A DNA stretch of 64,000 nucleotides from Candidatus Borkfalkia stercoripullorum (GCA_019119395.1 DWXC01000018.1:1-64000), one strand, 5' to 3'; positions 1 through 9,469 are shown, numbered from the stretch's first letter. A program made the numbers and translations. Notes: generated by a model not told the origin, from the sequence alone.

Positions 1-1158
1 CAGGTCGATGCGGTCCAGCAGCGGACCGGATATTTTGGAAAGATAACGGGTGACCTGTCCCTCCTTACAGGTGCACGGACGGGAAGGATGACCGTAATAA
101 CCGCACGGGCACGGGTTCATTGCCGCTACCACCATAATCGAACAGGGGTAGCTGAACGTCCCTCCCGCACGGGAAACAGTGATGATCCCGTCTTCGATGG
201 GCTGGCGCAGTACTTCCAGTGCCTGGCGGTTAAATTCCGGCAGTTCATCCAGAAATAGCACCCCGTTGTGCGCCAGCGAAACTTCGCCCGGCCGCGGGAT
301 GCTGCCGCCTCCCGCAAGCCCCACCGCGGATATGGTGTGATGAGGCGAGCGGAACGGCCGGCGGTTCACCAGCGGGTGTTCCGGGGTGAGCATCCCCGCG
401 ACCGAATAAATTTTAGAGGTCTCGATGCTCTCTTCAAAGCTCATGTCCGGCAGGATAGAAGGCAGCCGCTTCGCGAGCATGCTTTTTCCTGAGCCGGGCG
501 CCCCGATGAGCAGGATGTTGTGCCCGCCCGCGACGGCCACTTCCAGCGCGCGCTTTGCCGTCGCCTGCCCCTTTACGTAAGCCATGTCGAATTTGTTTTC
601 GCTCCGCTTTGCGGTCGCGTACGGCCGCGCGGGGACGGGAGAGATCGGCTTTAAGCCGCTCAGATGGTCTATGACCTCCGTGAGGCTTTGCGCCGCGAAC
701 ACTTCCACCCCCTCGATATACGCCGCTTCCGCCGCATTGCCCGCGGGGATGACGAACTTCTTATAGCCCGCCGCCTTTGCGGAAATGAGAAGGGGCAAAA
801 TGCCCGTAACGGGGCGGAGCGCCCCGTCGAGCGCGAGTTCTCCGAGAAACACGACGCCGCCGCAGTCCGCTTTGAGCTGTTCGGTCGCTTTGAGGATGCC
901 CACGGCGATCGCCAGATCGAACGCCGAACCCTCCTTCCTCACGTCCGCAGGGGCGAGGTTGACGGTGATCTTCGACAGCGGGAACTTCCTGCCGCTGTTT
1001 TTGAGAGCGGAGCGCACCCGCTCGCGGCTCTCCTTTACGGCGGCGTCGGGCAGCCCCACGAGTTCGTAACTCGGAAGCCCGTTGTTGATGTCCGTTTCCG
1101 CGGTGACGGGCACGCCGTCCAGCCCCGCAAGGGCGAAACTTGTCACTTTCGATAACAT
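1..1158 (-). CDS. comM: YifB/ComM-family Mg-chelatase-like AAA+ ATPase (3' end outside window)
   Basis: The first 386 residues are visible and the C-terminus lies beyond base 1. Residues 1-170 form the Lon-protease-like fold that opens this family (motif [14 protein letters not shown] near 35-48). The chelatase-type AAA+ domain follows, with Walker A GAPGSGKS near 219-226, an RSPHHT motif near 270, and Walker [11 protein letters not shown] near 300. Known members (ComM of Haemophilus) are helicases that aid branch migration during natural transformation. A role in DNA uptake here is inferred from the family only. The ATG at 1158 is preceded by a GGAAAGGAAG Shine-Dalgarno. The gene follows the terminator of the upstream membrane-protein gene. 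Confidence 0.9.
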   Translation of the reverse strand, partial: MLSKVTSFALAGLDGVPVTAETDINNGLPSYELVGLPDAAVKESRERVRSALKNSGRKFPLSKITVNLAPADVRKEGSAFDLAIAVGILKATEQLKADCGGVVFLGELALDGALRPVTGILPLLISAKAAGYKKFVIPAGNAAEAAYIEGVEVFAAQSLTEVIDHLSGLKPISPVPARPYATAKRSENKFDMAYVKGQATAKRALEVAVAGGHNILLIGAPGSGKSMLAKRLPSILPDMSFEESIETSKIYSVAGMLTPEHPLVNRRPFRSPHHTISAVGLAGGGSIPRPGEVSLAHNGVLFLDELPEFNRQALEVLRQPIEDGIITVSRAGGTFSYPCSIMVVAAMNPCPCGYYGHPSRPCTCKEGQVTRYLSKISGPLLDRIDL

Positions 1159-1181
1159 ATCTCTCTTCCTTTCCGAAAAAG

Positions 1182-1205
1182 AAAAACTCCGCGCGCGGAG
1201 TTTTT
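1182..1205 (-). terminator. Intrinsic terminator after the GT39-like gene
   Basis: A perfect palindrome ACTCCGCGCGCGGAGT is flanked by A5 and T5, 10 bases past the stop of the membrane protein at 1215. It separates that gene from comM. Confidence 0.75.
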
Positions 1206-1214
1206 CTCGGGACT

Positions 1215-3377
1215 TCAGATCCTGTAATAACCGTTGTTGATAAAGCTCGTCCAGCCGAAGCAGTAACGCGCCGCCGACGCGTACGTCGGGAAGCAGAAAG
1301 TCATCGGCAGCATGAGGATAAAGACGACCGCGTATACGATGAGGAGCGCGAACAGCACCTTCATCGTCTTGTTCATCTGCATGCCCAGCACGGCGGTCGG
1401 CTTGCTCTTGTCGTGCACGTACGCCGTGTAGACGGTGAGCGGGATAAAACCTATATAGAACAGGCTGAACAGCAGGCTGTGCGCCGCGCCCGCGTTCGGA
1501 GAGAACGCAAACGTCAGAACGGACGTTAGCAGCCCGCAGAGGAAAACGAGGTAGACGCGCAGAATCCTTGCGGAATACTTGGTCGCGTAAGCGCCCTTCC
1601 TGCCGCCCGTCGCGAAATACAAGATCGCGTATACGGTCATGAAGATGAACCCGATAAACGCCGTGAGCATGATCGCGGGATTGAGCTGCGCGTTCAGCGC
1701 GAGATAGCGGCTGCCTTCCGAAGCGGAAAGGAGGGTCGCCCCTTTGAGCCCGATGAGCCAGCCGAACGCATTAGAGGCGTTCGCAGCCGTGTACGAAGTG
1801 ACGTTGCCGACCGTAAAACTGTCGCCGATCGCACGCAGGATGAGGTTGAATATGCCGTAAGCGGGATTCTGCGGATCGGCCTCATAATAACGCACGTAAC
1901 TGAAATAGGACGCCAGCGAGGAAAGAACCGTCACGAGGATCGTGCCGAGTACGAAAGACACGAGGAAAAACAGATAAATGAGCCTGTTTTTATAGGCGAC
2001 GTCCGCCGCGAGTGCGGAAGATTTTTCTTCGTATGCATCGATGTTCGCCTGCATTTCTTCCTCGGAAATGTTCGGGGCGGCATTCTTTTCGCTCATCTCC
2101 CTGCGCGCTTTTCGCTGGTTATACGCGTGCGCCCTGTGATGGCGCACCGCGCCGAATACGAACAGGACGAGCGTCCCGATCCCCGCGATGACCGTTTTGG
2201 GGTCTACGGCGAAGGCAAACGCGAACGCAAGCCCGGAAAGGAGCACCGAAAGCGCCGTACCCACGGGCTTTTCGGACGATACGCCCCGCGCATAGAAGCG
2301 GTACATGAAGAAATACGAGAGCAACACGAAGAATGCGGATATCGAGAAAGTAAGGCCGAGCCTGCCCACCGTGAGCGCGAGCCCGCCGGCCGCGAACAGC
2401 CCCGAAAGCAGAAGCCCGAACCCGTCTTTGCCGAAGAGTTCTTTCCCGAAAAAATACGCGAGCGCCACGAGCGCCGCCGTGAACAGGAGCGGCATGAACC
2501 GAAGCCCGAAGGGGCTTTTGCCGAACATGAGCACGCCGAGAGAGACCAAAAGGACGGAAAGCGGGCCTGAATCGGAGTCTATGTTGTATACGCTGCCCTC
2601 ATACACCTGTCTGCCGAGGGAAAGGTTGTCCACCTGCATGAGGGTGTACATTTCGTCCTCGGTGAAATCGAACCAGGCGGCGTTGCCCGCGCGCAGGCTG
2701 CCCTGCGCGTCTACGAGCGCCGTCGCGCTTTCGGGCTGGATGCGGAAAGCATCCGCCATCGCGGTGCGGCTGTCGTAACCCGAACCGTATACGGCGCGCA
2801 CGTCGTCCGCCGTCACGTATGCGGGAATGATCTTGCCGTCCTCGTCGATGAAGACGACCTCGTTGACGAGCATTTCCGCGTCCGTTTCGAGCTTGATCAG
2901 GCGGTAAGAAGTGGAAAGCGGATTGGACGTCGTTTCGCTTTTTAAATCCGCAAATCGGAACCAGTTGTAATTTTCGCCCGAAAGGCCCTCGCCGCTTTGG
3001 GAATAGATATTGCCGAACGTGACGCTGCCCAGCCTGTTGACGCTCGACCAGCTGATCGACGACGCGGACGAGGAAGGCACGCTCGCATAGTTGAACGTGA
3101 TATCCGTATCCGAGCCGATCTCGGTATAGACCGAACCTACGTTGACCCAGATCTCGTCCAGGCCCTTGCCGTCCTGATAGTCGAGATAGAACACGACCTG
3201 CCCGTCGGGAACGGCGCGGTACGCTTTGCCGGGCGCGGCGGCGCTGCCGATGGTCGCGAGCCCCGCCACGAGAAAAACAAGCACGAGGATGAACGCCGCT
3301 TTCGCGAACTTGGACGAACGGGCGACCATCTCCCGAATTTTGTTGGGTTTTTTGACTTGATTGGTGTTTTTTGCCAT
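1215..3377 (-). CDS. Polytopic membrane protein resembling GT39 (PMT/ArnT-type) glycosyltransferases
   Basis: 720 residues. A basic N-terminus is followed by one membrane segment (about 24-47). An extracytoplasmic beta-rich region follows (about 50-265), and then about ten hydrophobic segments. The stretch [15 protein letters not shown]...[25 protein letters not shown] resembles the second half of the dolichyl/undecaprenyl-phosphate-sugar-dependent GT39 family. The usual acidic catalytic pair in the first extracytoplasmic loop could not be identified, so transferase activity is uncertain. A charged cytoplasmic loop (about 410-460) splits the membrane region. ATG with a GGAAGAG ribosome site; own promoter at 3411-3439. 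Alternatively it could be a membrane scaffold without enzymatic activity. Confidence 0.5.
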   Translation of the reverse strand: MAKNTNQVKKPNKIREMVARSSKFAKAAFILVLVFLVAGLATIGSAAAPGKAYRAVPDGQVVFYLDYQDGKGLDEIWVNVGSVYTEIGSDTDITFNYASVPSSSASSISWSSVNRLGSVTFGNIYSQSGEGLSGENYNWFRFADLKSETTSNPLSTSYRLIKLETDAEMLVNEVVFIDEDGKIIPAYVTADDVRAVYGSGYDSRTAMADAFRIQPESATALVDAQGSLRAGNAAWFDFTEDEMYTLMQVDNLSLGRQVYEGSVYNIDSDSGPLSVLLVSLGVLMFGKSPFGLRFMPLLFTAALVALAYFFGKELFGKDGFGLLLSGLFAAGGLALTVGRLGLTFSISAFFVLLSYFFMYRFYARGVSSEKPVGTALSVLLSGLAFAFAFAVDPKTVIAGIGTLVLFVFGAVRHHRAHAYNQRKARREMSEKNAAPNISEEEMQANIDAYEEKSSALAADVAYKNRLIYLFFLVSFVLGTILVTVLSSLASYFSYVRYYEADPQNPAYGIFNLILRAIGDSFTVGNVTSYTAANASNAFGWLIGLKGATLLSASEGSRYLALNAQLNPAIMLTAFIGFIFMTVYAILYFATGGRKGAYATKYSARILRVYLVFLCGLLTSVLTFAFSPNAGAAHSLLFSLFYIGFIPLTVYTAYVHDKSKPTAVLGMQMNKTMKVLFALLIVYAVVFILMLPMTFCFPTYASAARYCFGWTSFINNGYYRI

Positions 3378-3410
3378 TTTTTTGCTCTTCCGAATGGATT
3401 CGTATATTTT

Positions 3411-3439
3411 ATTATAGCGTAAAAAACGAGAGATGTAAA
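3411..3439 (-). promoter_or_regulatory. Sigma-A-type promoter for the GT39-like gene
   Basis: On the minus strand TTTACA (3439-3434), 17-nt spacer, TATAAT (3416-3411), about 34 bases before the ATG. Confidence 0.7.
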
Positions 3440-3525
3440 TTATTTTTCCGCGAAAGCGAAAAAAACAGTAAGAAAAAAGGGAAATGCCGCCGGTAGCCCG
3501 CCCCGTAAAATTTTTCGGAAAGGTA

Positions 3526-3554
3526 TTGACATCCCTCTTTTTCCGTGATAAACT
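3526..3554 (+). promoter_or_regulatory. Sigma-A-type promoter for the nucleoside hydrolase
   Basis: TTGACA (3526-3531), 17-nt spacer, TAAACT (3549-3554), 31 bases before the ATG. Confidence 0.7.
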
Positions 3555-3585
3555 TTACGGCAGAACGATTCCGAGGGAAAAATTC

Positions 3586-4479
3586 ATGAAACAAAAAATC
3601 TGGCTGGATACGGACATCGGCGACGATATCGACGACGCGTACGCGCTCACTTTGCTTTTGGCAAAGGGAGCGGATCTGATCGGCGTTTCCACCGTTTACA
3701 GAAACGCGCGCCAGCGCGCGAAGATCGCCGCAAAGATGCTCGCGCTGTGGGGAAAGCATATCCCCGTGTACGAGGGGGAAAGTTACCCCGAAAAGCAGCC
3801 GCTCTTCCGCTTTGCGCATTCGGATGAGGGAGACGCCCCGAACATCCCCCACTACTTCAAAGAATCCATGGAAAACGAGCGGACGGAAAAAGACGGCGTT
3901 GCGCACCTGCTTTGTGCACTCAGAACATACCCGCACTCCGTTACCGTCGCCGCGGTCGGCCCGCTGACGAACCTCGCCCGCGCGGCGGAAAGAGAACCCG
4001 AAACGTTTCTGCTCGCAAAGGAGATCCTGCTCATGGGCGGCAATTTCACCCAACGCGAGGCGGAATGGAACATATTGTGCGACCCCGAAGGGGCGGACAA
4101 GGTGTTCCGCGCGGGCGTGCCCGTCCGCGCCGTCGGCTTCGACGTCACACGGCGCTGCCGCTTCGACGAGGATATGCTCACATTTCTGAAAGGCCTGCGC
4201 GCTCCGAAAAACAGGCTGCTTTCCGCCATGACGCAAAAATGGATCGCGGATACCACGAAAGACGAGGCCGCCGTACCCACCATGCACGACCCGCTGACCG
4301 TGGCGGCGCTCTTCGACGAAACGCTCGTCCGCTTTGCGAGGGGGAAATTTTCGGTATGCCTGAACGGCGCGGACAGGGGCATGACCTTGCCCGACGAAAA
4401 CGGCACGCCGCTTTTGTATGCCCGAGACGCGGACATCCCCCGCTTCATGACAATGCTCCGCGGCGCGCTCGAAGAATGA
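3586..4479 (+). CDS. Inosine/uridine-preferring nucleoside hydrolase family protein
   Basis: 297 residues. It carries the family hallmark [11 protein letters not shown] (8-18), whose aspartates bind the catalytic calcium and the ribose. Further family signs are the LLMGG strand (148-152), EWN (160-162), and the conserved [10 protein letters not shown] segment with its HDP at 234-236. Family members cleave the N-glycosidic bond of ribonucleosides in the cytosol to give base plus ribose; which nucleoside is used cannot be read from the sequence. The middle I in DIGDD replaces the more common P. The start at 3586 is chosen because GAGGG sits just upstream, the promoter is at 3526-3554, and upstream in-frame sequence overlaps the promoter. 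Single-gene unit. Confidence 0.88.
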   Translation: MKQKIWLDTDIGDDIDDAYALTLLLAKGADLIGVSTVYRNARQRAKIAAKMLALWGKHIPVYEGESYPEKQPLFRFAHSDEGDAPNIPHYFKESMENERTEKDGVAHLLCALRTYPHSVTVAAVGPLTNLARAAEREPETFLLAKEILLMGGNFTQREAEWNILCDPEGADKVFRAGVPVRAVGFDVTRRCRFDEDMLTFLKGLRAPKNRLLSAMTQKWIADTTKDEAAVPTMHDPLTVAALFDETLVRFARGKFSVCLNGADRGMTLPDENGTPLLYARDADIPRFMTMLRGALEE

Positions 4480-4552
4480 CCCGCGCCATCTGAAAAATCA
4501 AACGGATTCGGGGCGCGCCGTAAAGGCGCGCCTCCTTCGGCACAAAAGCAAA

Positions 4553-4575
4553 GCCGCACCCGTTTCGGGTGCGGC
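4553..4575 (-). terminator. Terminator after rplS
   Basis: Minus strand: a 10-bp perfect stem GCCGCACCCG / CGGGTGCGGC with loop AAA is followed by TTTGCTTTT, 24 bases past the rplS stop. Confidence 0.85.
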
Positions 4576-4598
4576 TGTCTGCGCTTTGTTCGGAAACC

Positions 4599-4943
4599 TT
4601 ATCTGACTTCCTTGATCTTTGCGGCTTTGCCCGTACGTCCCCTAAGGTAGTACAGCTTCGCCCTGCGGACTTTGCCCTTTCTGATCACGGTGATATCCGC
4701 AATTTTCGGGGAGTGGACGGGGAACGTCCTTTCGACGCCTACGCCGTAAGAGAGCCTTCTTACCGTGAACGTCTCCCTGATGCCGCCGTTTTTCTTTGCG
4801 ATCACGATGCCTTCGAACGCCTGGATCCTCTCGCGCGTGCCCTCGACGACTTTCACGCTTACTTTTACCGTGTCGCCTACGTTGAAAGCGGGAACGCTGT
4901 CTTTGAGGTTTTCCTTCTCGATCGCTTCGATCAACCCTTTCAT
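4599..4943 (-). CDS. rplS: 50S ribosomal protein L19
   Basis: 114 residues, the normal length of L19. It has the typical N-terminus ending in [13 protein letters not shown] and the family signature [17 protein letters not shown], then [17 protein letters not shown]. The product sits at the 30S-50S interface. In most Firmicutes rplS follows trmD directly. Here it comes after rbgA-rnhB-yraN and has its own promoter and structured leader (4944-5044). GGAGG lies 9 bases before the ATG. Confidence 0.98.
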   Translation of the reverse strand: MKGLIEAIEKENLKDSVPAFNVGDTVKVSVKVVEGTRERIQAFEGIVIAKKNGGIRETFTVRRLSYGVGVERTFPVHSPKIADITVIRKGKVRRAKLYYLRGRTGKAAKIKEVR

Positions 4944-5044
4944 CGACTTTTACCTCCATAGTTACTAAGCGTTCGTGGCCGACTATCGCCAGAGGACCGC
5001 CCGAAGTCTTTTGCTATTTTACCATATTTCGCACGGCAAGGCAA
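4944..5044 (-). promoter_or_regulatory. rplS promoter and candidate L19-type mRNA leader
   Basis: Minus-strand promoter TTGCCT (5044-5039), 17-nt spacer, TAAAAT (5021-5016). The predicted transcript has a leader of about 65 nt that can fold by pairing GACT (near 5007) with AGTC (near 4982) around CGGGCGGTCC. Ribosomal protein L19 leaders are known in Firmicutes. I assign this only by position and foldability; a covariance-model search would decide. Confidence 0.45.
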
Positions 5045-5111
5045 CCGTTTTTCGCCCCGAAGAGGGCAAAATTTTACTTTTTTTGCGCCTTTTTCGCCGA
5101 TTTGCCCCGAT

Positions 5112-5477
5112 TTACGCCGTAAACGCACCGACGATGTGGTTGATGCGGTCTTCGAACACTTCCAATACGTCGAAGCGCACCGCAAAATCGTCCCTGCCCG
5201 CCTTCATCAGAAAGTAGCGGGCGATGTCGATATAGCGCTTTTCCTTTTTGCCGTCCACCGCTTCCGCGGGCGTGCCGAACGCGCCGGAAAGGCGGGTCTT
5301 TACCTCGCAAAAGACGACCGTATCCCCGTCCTTTGCCACGATGTCGGCCTCGCCGAAAGGCGTTTTATAGTTGGTTTTGAGTATTTTATAGCCGAGCGTT
5401 TTCAGAAATTTCGCGCCCCGCTTTTCCCCTGCCCTGCCCAGAACTTTTTTGTGAACGTCCTGCGGTGAATTTCGCAT
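5112..5477 (-). CDS. yraN: UPF0102 (YraN) family endonuclease-like protein
   Basis: 121 residues, full length for the family. The core is of the Holliday-junction-resolvase/restriction-endonuclease type: GRAGEKRGAKFL near 14-25, then GEADIVAKDGDTVVFCEVKTR near 42-62. This supplies the D-(E)xK pattern of the PD-(D/E)XK fold. Function is unproven; the family commonly neighbours rnhB and comM/dprA. Its start lies inside the 3' end of rnhB (76-base overlap), so the two are probably translationally coupled. Confidence 0.9.
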   Translation of the reverse strand: MRNSPQDVHKKVLGRAGEKRGAKFLKTLGYKILKTNYKTPFGEADIVAKDGDTVVFCEVKTRLSGAFGTPAEAVDGKKEKRYIDIARYFLMKAGRDDFAVRFDVLEVFEDRINHIVGAFTA

Positions 5478-6067
5478 AATCCGTACTCCCGAATGGCAGC
5501 CTCGTGCGCCGCCGTGCCGTAGCCCTTGTGCGCGGCAAACCCGTACTGCGGATAAATTTTATCGTATTCGCACATGAGACGGTCTCTGTGCACTTTCGCA
5601 AGGATGCTCGCCGCGCCGACGGTGTAAGAGAGCGCGTCGCCCTTTACGATGTTCTGCTGCGGAAGGGATATATCGATGGAAAAGTTCCCGTCCGTAAAGA
5701 CGACGTCGGGCTCTGTGCCGAGCCCGTCGACGGCGCGCTTCATGCAAAGGCGCGTCGCTTCCAGAATGTTCAGGCGGTCTATCTCTTCGTTGGAAAGTTC
5801 TTCGATGCGGTAGGCGACCGCCTGTTTTTTGATGAGTTCGAAAAGCCGCCCGCGCTCCTTTTCGCTGAGTTTTTTGCTGTCGTCTATCCCCTCAATGATC
5901 TCTCCGTCGGCAAGGGGCAAGATGACCGCCGCGCAGACCACGGGGCCTGCCAGCGGGCCCCTGCCTGCTTCATCCGCGCCCGCTATGTACCGCGCGCCGA
6001 GCGCGAGCATTTCCCGCTCGAAGCGGAGTTTTTCTTCCGCGTTCCAATTTCTTTTCATGCGCATCAC
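5402..6067 (-). CDS. rnhB: Ribonuclease HII
   Basis: 221 residues. The type 2 RNase H signature AGADEAGRGPLAGPV (about 29-43) supplies the first Asp-Glu pair. EGIDDSKKLSEKER follows, then the catalytic aspartate region PDVVFTDGN, and VGAASILAKVHRD near 150. The enzyme nicks RNA in RNA-DNA hybrids and at single misincorporated ribonucleotides. The start is 6 bases downstream of the rbgA stop; an ATG three codons later is also possible. Confidence 0.96.
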   Translation of the reverse strand: MMRMKRNWNAEEKLRFEREMLALGARYIAGADEAGRGPLAGPVVCAAVILPLADGEIIEGIDDSKKLSEKERGRLFELIKKQAVAYRIEELSNEEIDRLNILEATRLCMKRAVDGLGTEPDVVFTDGNFSIDISLPQQNIVKGDALSYTVGAASILAKVHRDRLMCEYDKIYPQYGFAAHKGYGTAAHEAAIREYGLCEIHRRTFTKKFWAGQGKSGARNF

Positions 6068-6073
6068 CGATTT

Positions 6074-6937
6074 TCAGCCGAAAAAGCCGGCATAGTCCGC
6101 CGCGCGTTCGAGCGTTATTTTGCCGATGCGCCCTTTGCGGAAATCGTCCATGAGAGCCCGCGCGCCCCGCTCCAGGTCGTACTCTCCGCCGCGCAGCACA
6201 AAGCCGCGCCTCCTGCATATGCCGCCGAGCATCTCCGCGGGGGGCGCGATCTCCTCGATCGCGTAGCGCTCTTTGAGGAGCGCGGGATAGTTTTCCGCGA
6301 GTTCGCGCAGGAGTTCGAGGGAAAGGCCGTAAAAATCCAGAATGTCGTCGTTGATGCTGCCGATGTACGCGAGGTGCTGCGCGAGCGTCTGATTTTCAAA
6401 GGAAGGCGGCATGGTGCCGGGGGTGTCCAGAAGTTCGAACCCCGCACAGCGTATCCATTGCTTGCCGCGCGTGACGCCCGCCTTATCGCCCGTAACGGCG
6501 CGTTTTCCGCCCGCAAGCGCGTTGATGACGGTGCTCTTGCCCGTATTCGGAATGCCCGCCACCATAAAGCGCAGGGGACGGGTAAGCCCCTTTGCGGCGT
6601 CGCGCGCGCGCTTTTCCTTCAAAAGTTCGAGCGCCCTTGCAGATATCTGCTTTGCCGCGGAAGAGGCGTTCGCCGCCGCGCACTTTACCGCGAGCGCGCC
6701 GCCCTTGTTCAATTCCAAAAGGAAGGCGTCCGTTTTCGCCCCGTCTGCAAGGTCGGCCTTATTCAATATATATAATACGGGCTTATTCTGCACGAGCGCT
6801 TTTAATTTTTTGTTGAAAGTCGCGGCGGGCGCGCGGGCGTCCAGCACGAACATCACCCCGTCGACGAGCGGCACGCAATCCTGCATCATGCGCATCGCCT
6901 TCGTCATATGCCCGGGGAACCATTGGATGAATTTCAT
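6074..6937 (-). CDS. rbgA: Ribosome biogenesis GTPase RbgA (YlqF)
   Basis: 287 residues. A circularly permuted GTPase: the G4 motif NKAD (59-62) precedes G1 GIPNTGKS (128-135), and G3 DTPG is at 171-174. The N-terminus WFPGHMTKAMR is diagnostic for the family, which acts in late 50S assembly in Firmicutes. The C-terminal helical domain is present. The upstream flank is the hairpin array at 6954-7600; the Shine-Dalgarno AGGAG lies immediately after the array end. Confidence 0.96.
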   Translation of the reverse strand: MKFIQWFPGHMTKAMRMMQDCVPLVDGVMFVLDARAPAATFNKKLKALVQNKPVLYILNKADLADGAKTDAFLLELNKGGALAVKCAAANASSAAKQISARALELLKEKRARDAAKGLTRPLRFMVAGIPNTGKSTVINALAGGKRAVTGDKAGVTRGKQWIRCAGFELLDTPGTMPPSFENQTLAQHLAYIGSINDDILDFYGLSLELLRELAENYPALLKERYAIEEIAPPAEMLGGICRRRGFVLRGGEYDLERGARALMDDFRKGRIGKITLERAADYAGFFG

Positions 6938-6953
6938 AGAACTCCTAAAACCA

Positions 6954-7600
6954 AATTCACACTTTCCTCGTGCAAAGGCACTGCGGAAAGTCGTGATTTT
7001 TAGGAAAACCCCAACGTTCGCCGTTTTGCAAACGGCTCTGCGTTCGGATTTTTCCTCTTTGCCGCTTTTTAAGGGCTTACACTATTATGGATGCGGCAAA
7101 TTCACCTTTCCTGCCCGAGGCCGCGCGCCGCGGCAAATCGTGGGCTTATTCCGAAAAGTGCGATTTTCGGAAACGCAAGTGATTATTTTAATAATTATGC
7201 GAAAAAGCAAAAATGACACTTTTTGCTTTTTCACTCAATTTGGCAACGCTTTGCCTTACGGGAAGAGGGTGAATTTGCGCCCTTATATATTATGTGTGCC
7301 CCTAAAAGGGCGCAAAGAGGGAGAAAACGCCGTCAGCCGTAAGGCGCGCGGCGGTGTCGCCCTAAAATCACGGAAAAATGATTTGTCAGCACAAATCATT
7401 TTTCGTGAACCCAAACAATTTAAGGCGCGTTTGAAAACCACGCTTTTCAAAAAGCGCACTCAATTTGCCGCATGCTTGCGGTCTCAACGGGTGAATGCGG
7501 CGCGCATGATATGGTGTGCACTCAAAAAGCGCGCCGCAGAGGGCAGAGCCCTCAAACTCACGGAAAAAAGTTTTATCAGCTTAAAACTTTTTTCGTGAAT
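6954..7600 (-). repeat. Hairpin repeat array A (trmD-rbgA intergenic)
   Basis: This accounts for a 640-base gap without a credible gene. Three compound units are present. Modules include an ACTTTCC/GGAAAGT stem with inner GTGC-AAAG-GCAC (6961-6991); stems TTTGCCGC/GCGGCAAA (7058-7065 with 7093-7100), TTTGCGCCCTT/AAGGGCGCAAA (7274-7284 with 7306-7316) and TGCGGCGCGC/GCGCGCCGCA (7496-7505 with 7529-7538), all around a related loop; and terminal modules opening TTCACGAAAA and closing TTTTCCGTGA. The last module supplies the final five codons and the stop of trmD. Confidence 0.9.
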
Positions 7601-8261
7601 CAAGTAGATCCGGCCTCTTTTCCCGCGTGAGCTTTTCCGACTGTTCGCGCCGCCACTTGTCGATTTCCGCATGGTTGCCGCTGCGAAGAACTTCCGGCAC
7701 GGCAAGCCCCCTGTATTCCACGGGGCGGGTATATTGCGGGTATTCCAGCATGTTTTCCGAAAAGCTCTCCTGCACCAGCGACGACGTGTTGATAACGCCG
7801 TCTACATAGCGGCAAAGGCAGTCCGTAACGACCATCGCGGGGAGTTCCCCGCCCGTAAGGACATAGTCGCCGATGCTGATCTCTTCGTCGAAAAACAGAT
7901 CGAGTGCGCGCTGATCCACCCCTTCGTAATGCCCGCACAGAAGGATGAGGTGTTCGTATTCCAAAAGCTGAAACACCTTCTGCTGGCGGAAGGTCTCCCC
8001 CTTCGGCGACATATAAATGCGCCGAGCCTTATGCTCGGGGTCGAGCGCTTCCACCGCGGAGCCGATGGGCTGCGCCGTCATCACCATGCCCGCGCCGCCG
8101 CCGAAGGGATAGTCGTCGCATTTGAGATGCTTGTCCTCGGTGTAGTCGCGGATGTTGACGATGTTGATCTCTATTTTGTTTTCCTTCCTCGCCCTGCCCA
8201 AAATGCTCGCCGAAAGAGGCGCAAACATTTCGGGGAAAAGCGTAAGTATGTCGATGCGCAT
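7581..8261 (-). CDS. trmD: tRNA (guanine37-N1)-methyltransferase TrmD
   Basis: 226 residues. A SPOUT-class enzyme methylating G37 of tRNAs with G36 to prevent frameshifting. The signature segments are MRIDILTLFPEMF, DDYPFGGGAGMVM, LLCGHYEGVDQR and SIGDYVLTGGELPAM (the trefoil-knot SAM site), and RSGNHAEIDKWRR. The stop lies inside repeat array A: the C-terminal SRKKF is encoded by the array's outer hairpin, so the tail of this otherwise conserved protein is element-derived. Starts 3 bases after the rimM stop. Confidence 0.97.
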   Translation of the reverse strand: MRIDILTLFPEMFAPLSASILGRARKENKIEINIVNIRDYTEDKHLKCDDYPFGGGAGMVMTAQPIGSAVEALDPEHKARRIYMSPKGETFRQQKVFQLLEYEHLILLCGHYEGVDQRALDLFFDEEISIGDYVLTGGELPAMVVTDCLCRYVDGVINTSSLVQESFSENMLEYPQYTRPVEYRGLAVPEVLRSGNHAEIDKWRREQSEKLTREKRPDLLDSRKKF

Positions 8262-8264
8262 GAT

Positions 8265-8768
8265 TTACTGCTCCGCGAAAACTTCGAAGAACCGCTTTTC
8301 GTTTACGGTCAGTTTTTTATTTTCGATATCCACGCCCGAAACGACGCCGTCGGCGGCGGGGAACATCCCCTCTTTATCGCCGTTTTTCAAAACGTACACG
8401 TCGGTATGGGCGGGCAGAACGTCCGCGATTTCGCCGAGGCGTTCGCCCTTTTCCGTGACCACGGCGCACCCGATGATATCCACAATGTAATACCTGCCCT
8501 CTTCGAGCGCGGGCGCGTCGGCGCGGAGCGCCTCTATCTCTTTTCCGCGGAGGAGTTCCGCCGCGTCCCTGTCGGCAATGCCCGAAAGGGCGAGGTACGC
8601 CGTCTGCGCGTCGGTGCGGCAGGAGAGCACTTTGTATTCCTTTCCGCCGATGTATACTTTTTTGAATGAACGCATGTCCGCGGCGTCGTCTAAAAGGGGT
8701 TTGACCTTGATCTCTCCGCGCACGCCCTGCGGTTTTAACACTTCGCCGATGACGATGGTTTCGGGCAT
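8265..8768 (-). CDS. rimM: 16S rRNA processing protein RimM
   Basis: 167 residues. N-terminal RimM barrel (IGEVLKPQGVRGEIKVKPLLDD) and a C-terminal PRC-barrel (EGRYYIVDIIGCAVVTEKGERLGEI, then the closing LTVNEKRFFEVFAEQ). It assists 30S maturation and binds S19. The start at 8768 is chosen because it begins the conserved domain and follows AAGGAGC; longer in-frame extensions only shadow khpA. Part of rpsP-khpA-rimM-trmD. Confidence 0.95.
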   Translation of the reverse strand: MPETIVIGEVLKPQGVRGEIKVKPLLDDAADMRSFKKVYIGGKEYKVLSCRTDAQTAYLALSGIADRDAAELLRGKEIEALRADAPALEEGRYYIVDIIGCAVVTEKGERLGEIADVLPAHTDVYVLKNGDKEGMFPAADGVVSGVDIENKKLTVNEKRFFEVFAEQ

Positions 8769-8802
8769 CTTATTGCTCCTTGATAAGAAAAGAAGCGGAA
8801 GA

Positions 8803-9057
8803 TCATTCCGCTTTTGCCTTTTCCTTGATTTCGATATTGTATTTTTTGCCTTCTTTCGCGGAAGCGCAGCGCACGAGCGTGCGGAGCGCCTTTGCGATCT
8901 TGCCCTGTTTGCCGATGACTTTGCCCATATCCGATTCTTCGAGCAAAACGACGATCTCCGTACCCTTTTCGCTCTCGTTGACCTGATATTCGATCTCGTC
9001 TTTATGCTCGGCAAACTGCTCGACGACGTATTTTACCAAATCCAGCATTTTCCGCAC
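8803..9057 (-). CDS. khpA: KH-domain RNA-binding protein KhpA (YlqC)
   Basis: 84 residues, essentially a single KH domain with the GxxG loop as GKQG in MGKVIGKQGKIAKALRTLV. It starts with the family's LDLVKYVVEQFAEHKDEI. In other Firmicutes KhpA pairs with the Jag/KhpB protein and binds many mRNAs and sRNAs. Its place between rpsP and rimM is the conserved one. Confidence 0.95.
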   Translation of the reverse strand: MRKMLDLVKYVVEQFAEHKDEIEYQVNESEKGTEIVVLLEESDMGKVIGKQGKIAKALRTLVRCASAKEGKKYNIEIKEKAKAE

Positions 9058-9066
9058 CCCTTACGA

Positions 9067-9360
9067 TTACTTCTTCTTTCTCGTTTTCGTTCTCGGCGCG
9101 GAAAGTTTTTCGCTTTTTTCGATGACACCCTGACGGATGAGAAGGGTCTTGACCGTTTCGGTCGGCTGAACGCCCTTGGAGAGCCAATCCTTCGCCTTTT
9201 CCGCATCGATCACGATCTCTTCGGGCCGGCTGGTGGGATTGTAGTGCCCGACCTTGTCGATGTATTCCCCGTCGCGCGCCTTACGCGAATCGACGACGAC
9301 GATACGATAGAAGGGGGATTTTTTGTCGCCCAATCTCGTAAGCCTCATTTTGACTGCCAT
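9067..9360 (-). CDS. rpsP: 30S ribosomal protein S16
   Basis: 97 residues. Begins [21 protein letters not shown], a strongly conserved S16 start; [17 protein letters not shown] and [14 protein letters not shown] complete the domain. The C-terminal tail is basic. It heads the transcription unit rpsP-khpA-rimM-trmD. The promoter lies at 9415-9443 and AAAGGAG precedes the ATG. Confidence 0.98.
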   Translation of the reverse strand: MAVKMRLTRLGDKKSPFYRIVVVDSRKARDGEYIDKVGHYNPTSRPEEIVIDAEKAKDWLSKGVQPTETVKTLLIRQGVIEKSEKLSAPRTKTRKKK

Positions 9361-9414
9361 GATTTTTTGCTCCTTTATACTGAAAATTGATCTGCTTTGC
9401 GCATTTACCGCCCT

Positions 9415-9443
9415 ATTATAGCGGATAAAAAAGAGACTGTCAA
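9415..9443 (-). promoter_or_regulatory. rpsP operon promoter with -35 inside the ffh terminator
   Basis: Minus strand TTGACA (9443-9438), exactly 17-nt spacer, TATAAT (9420-9415). The -35 hexamer is part of one arm of the terminator stem at 9437-9460. Confidence 0.85.
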
Positions 9444-9460
9444 GCGTTTTTGCTTGACAG
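9437..9460 (-). terminator. Terminator after ffh
   Basis: A 9-bp perfect stem CTGTCAAGC / GCTTGACAG with a 6-base loop, followed on the minus strand by TCTCTTTTTT, 9 bases past the ffh stop. Confidence 0.85.
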
Positions 9461-9469
9461 GATTAAAAT

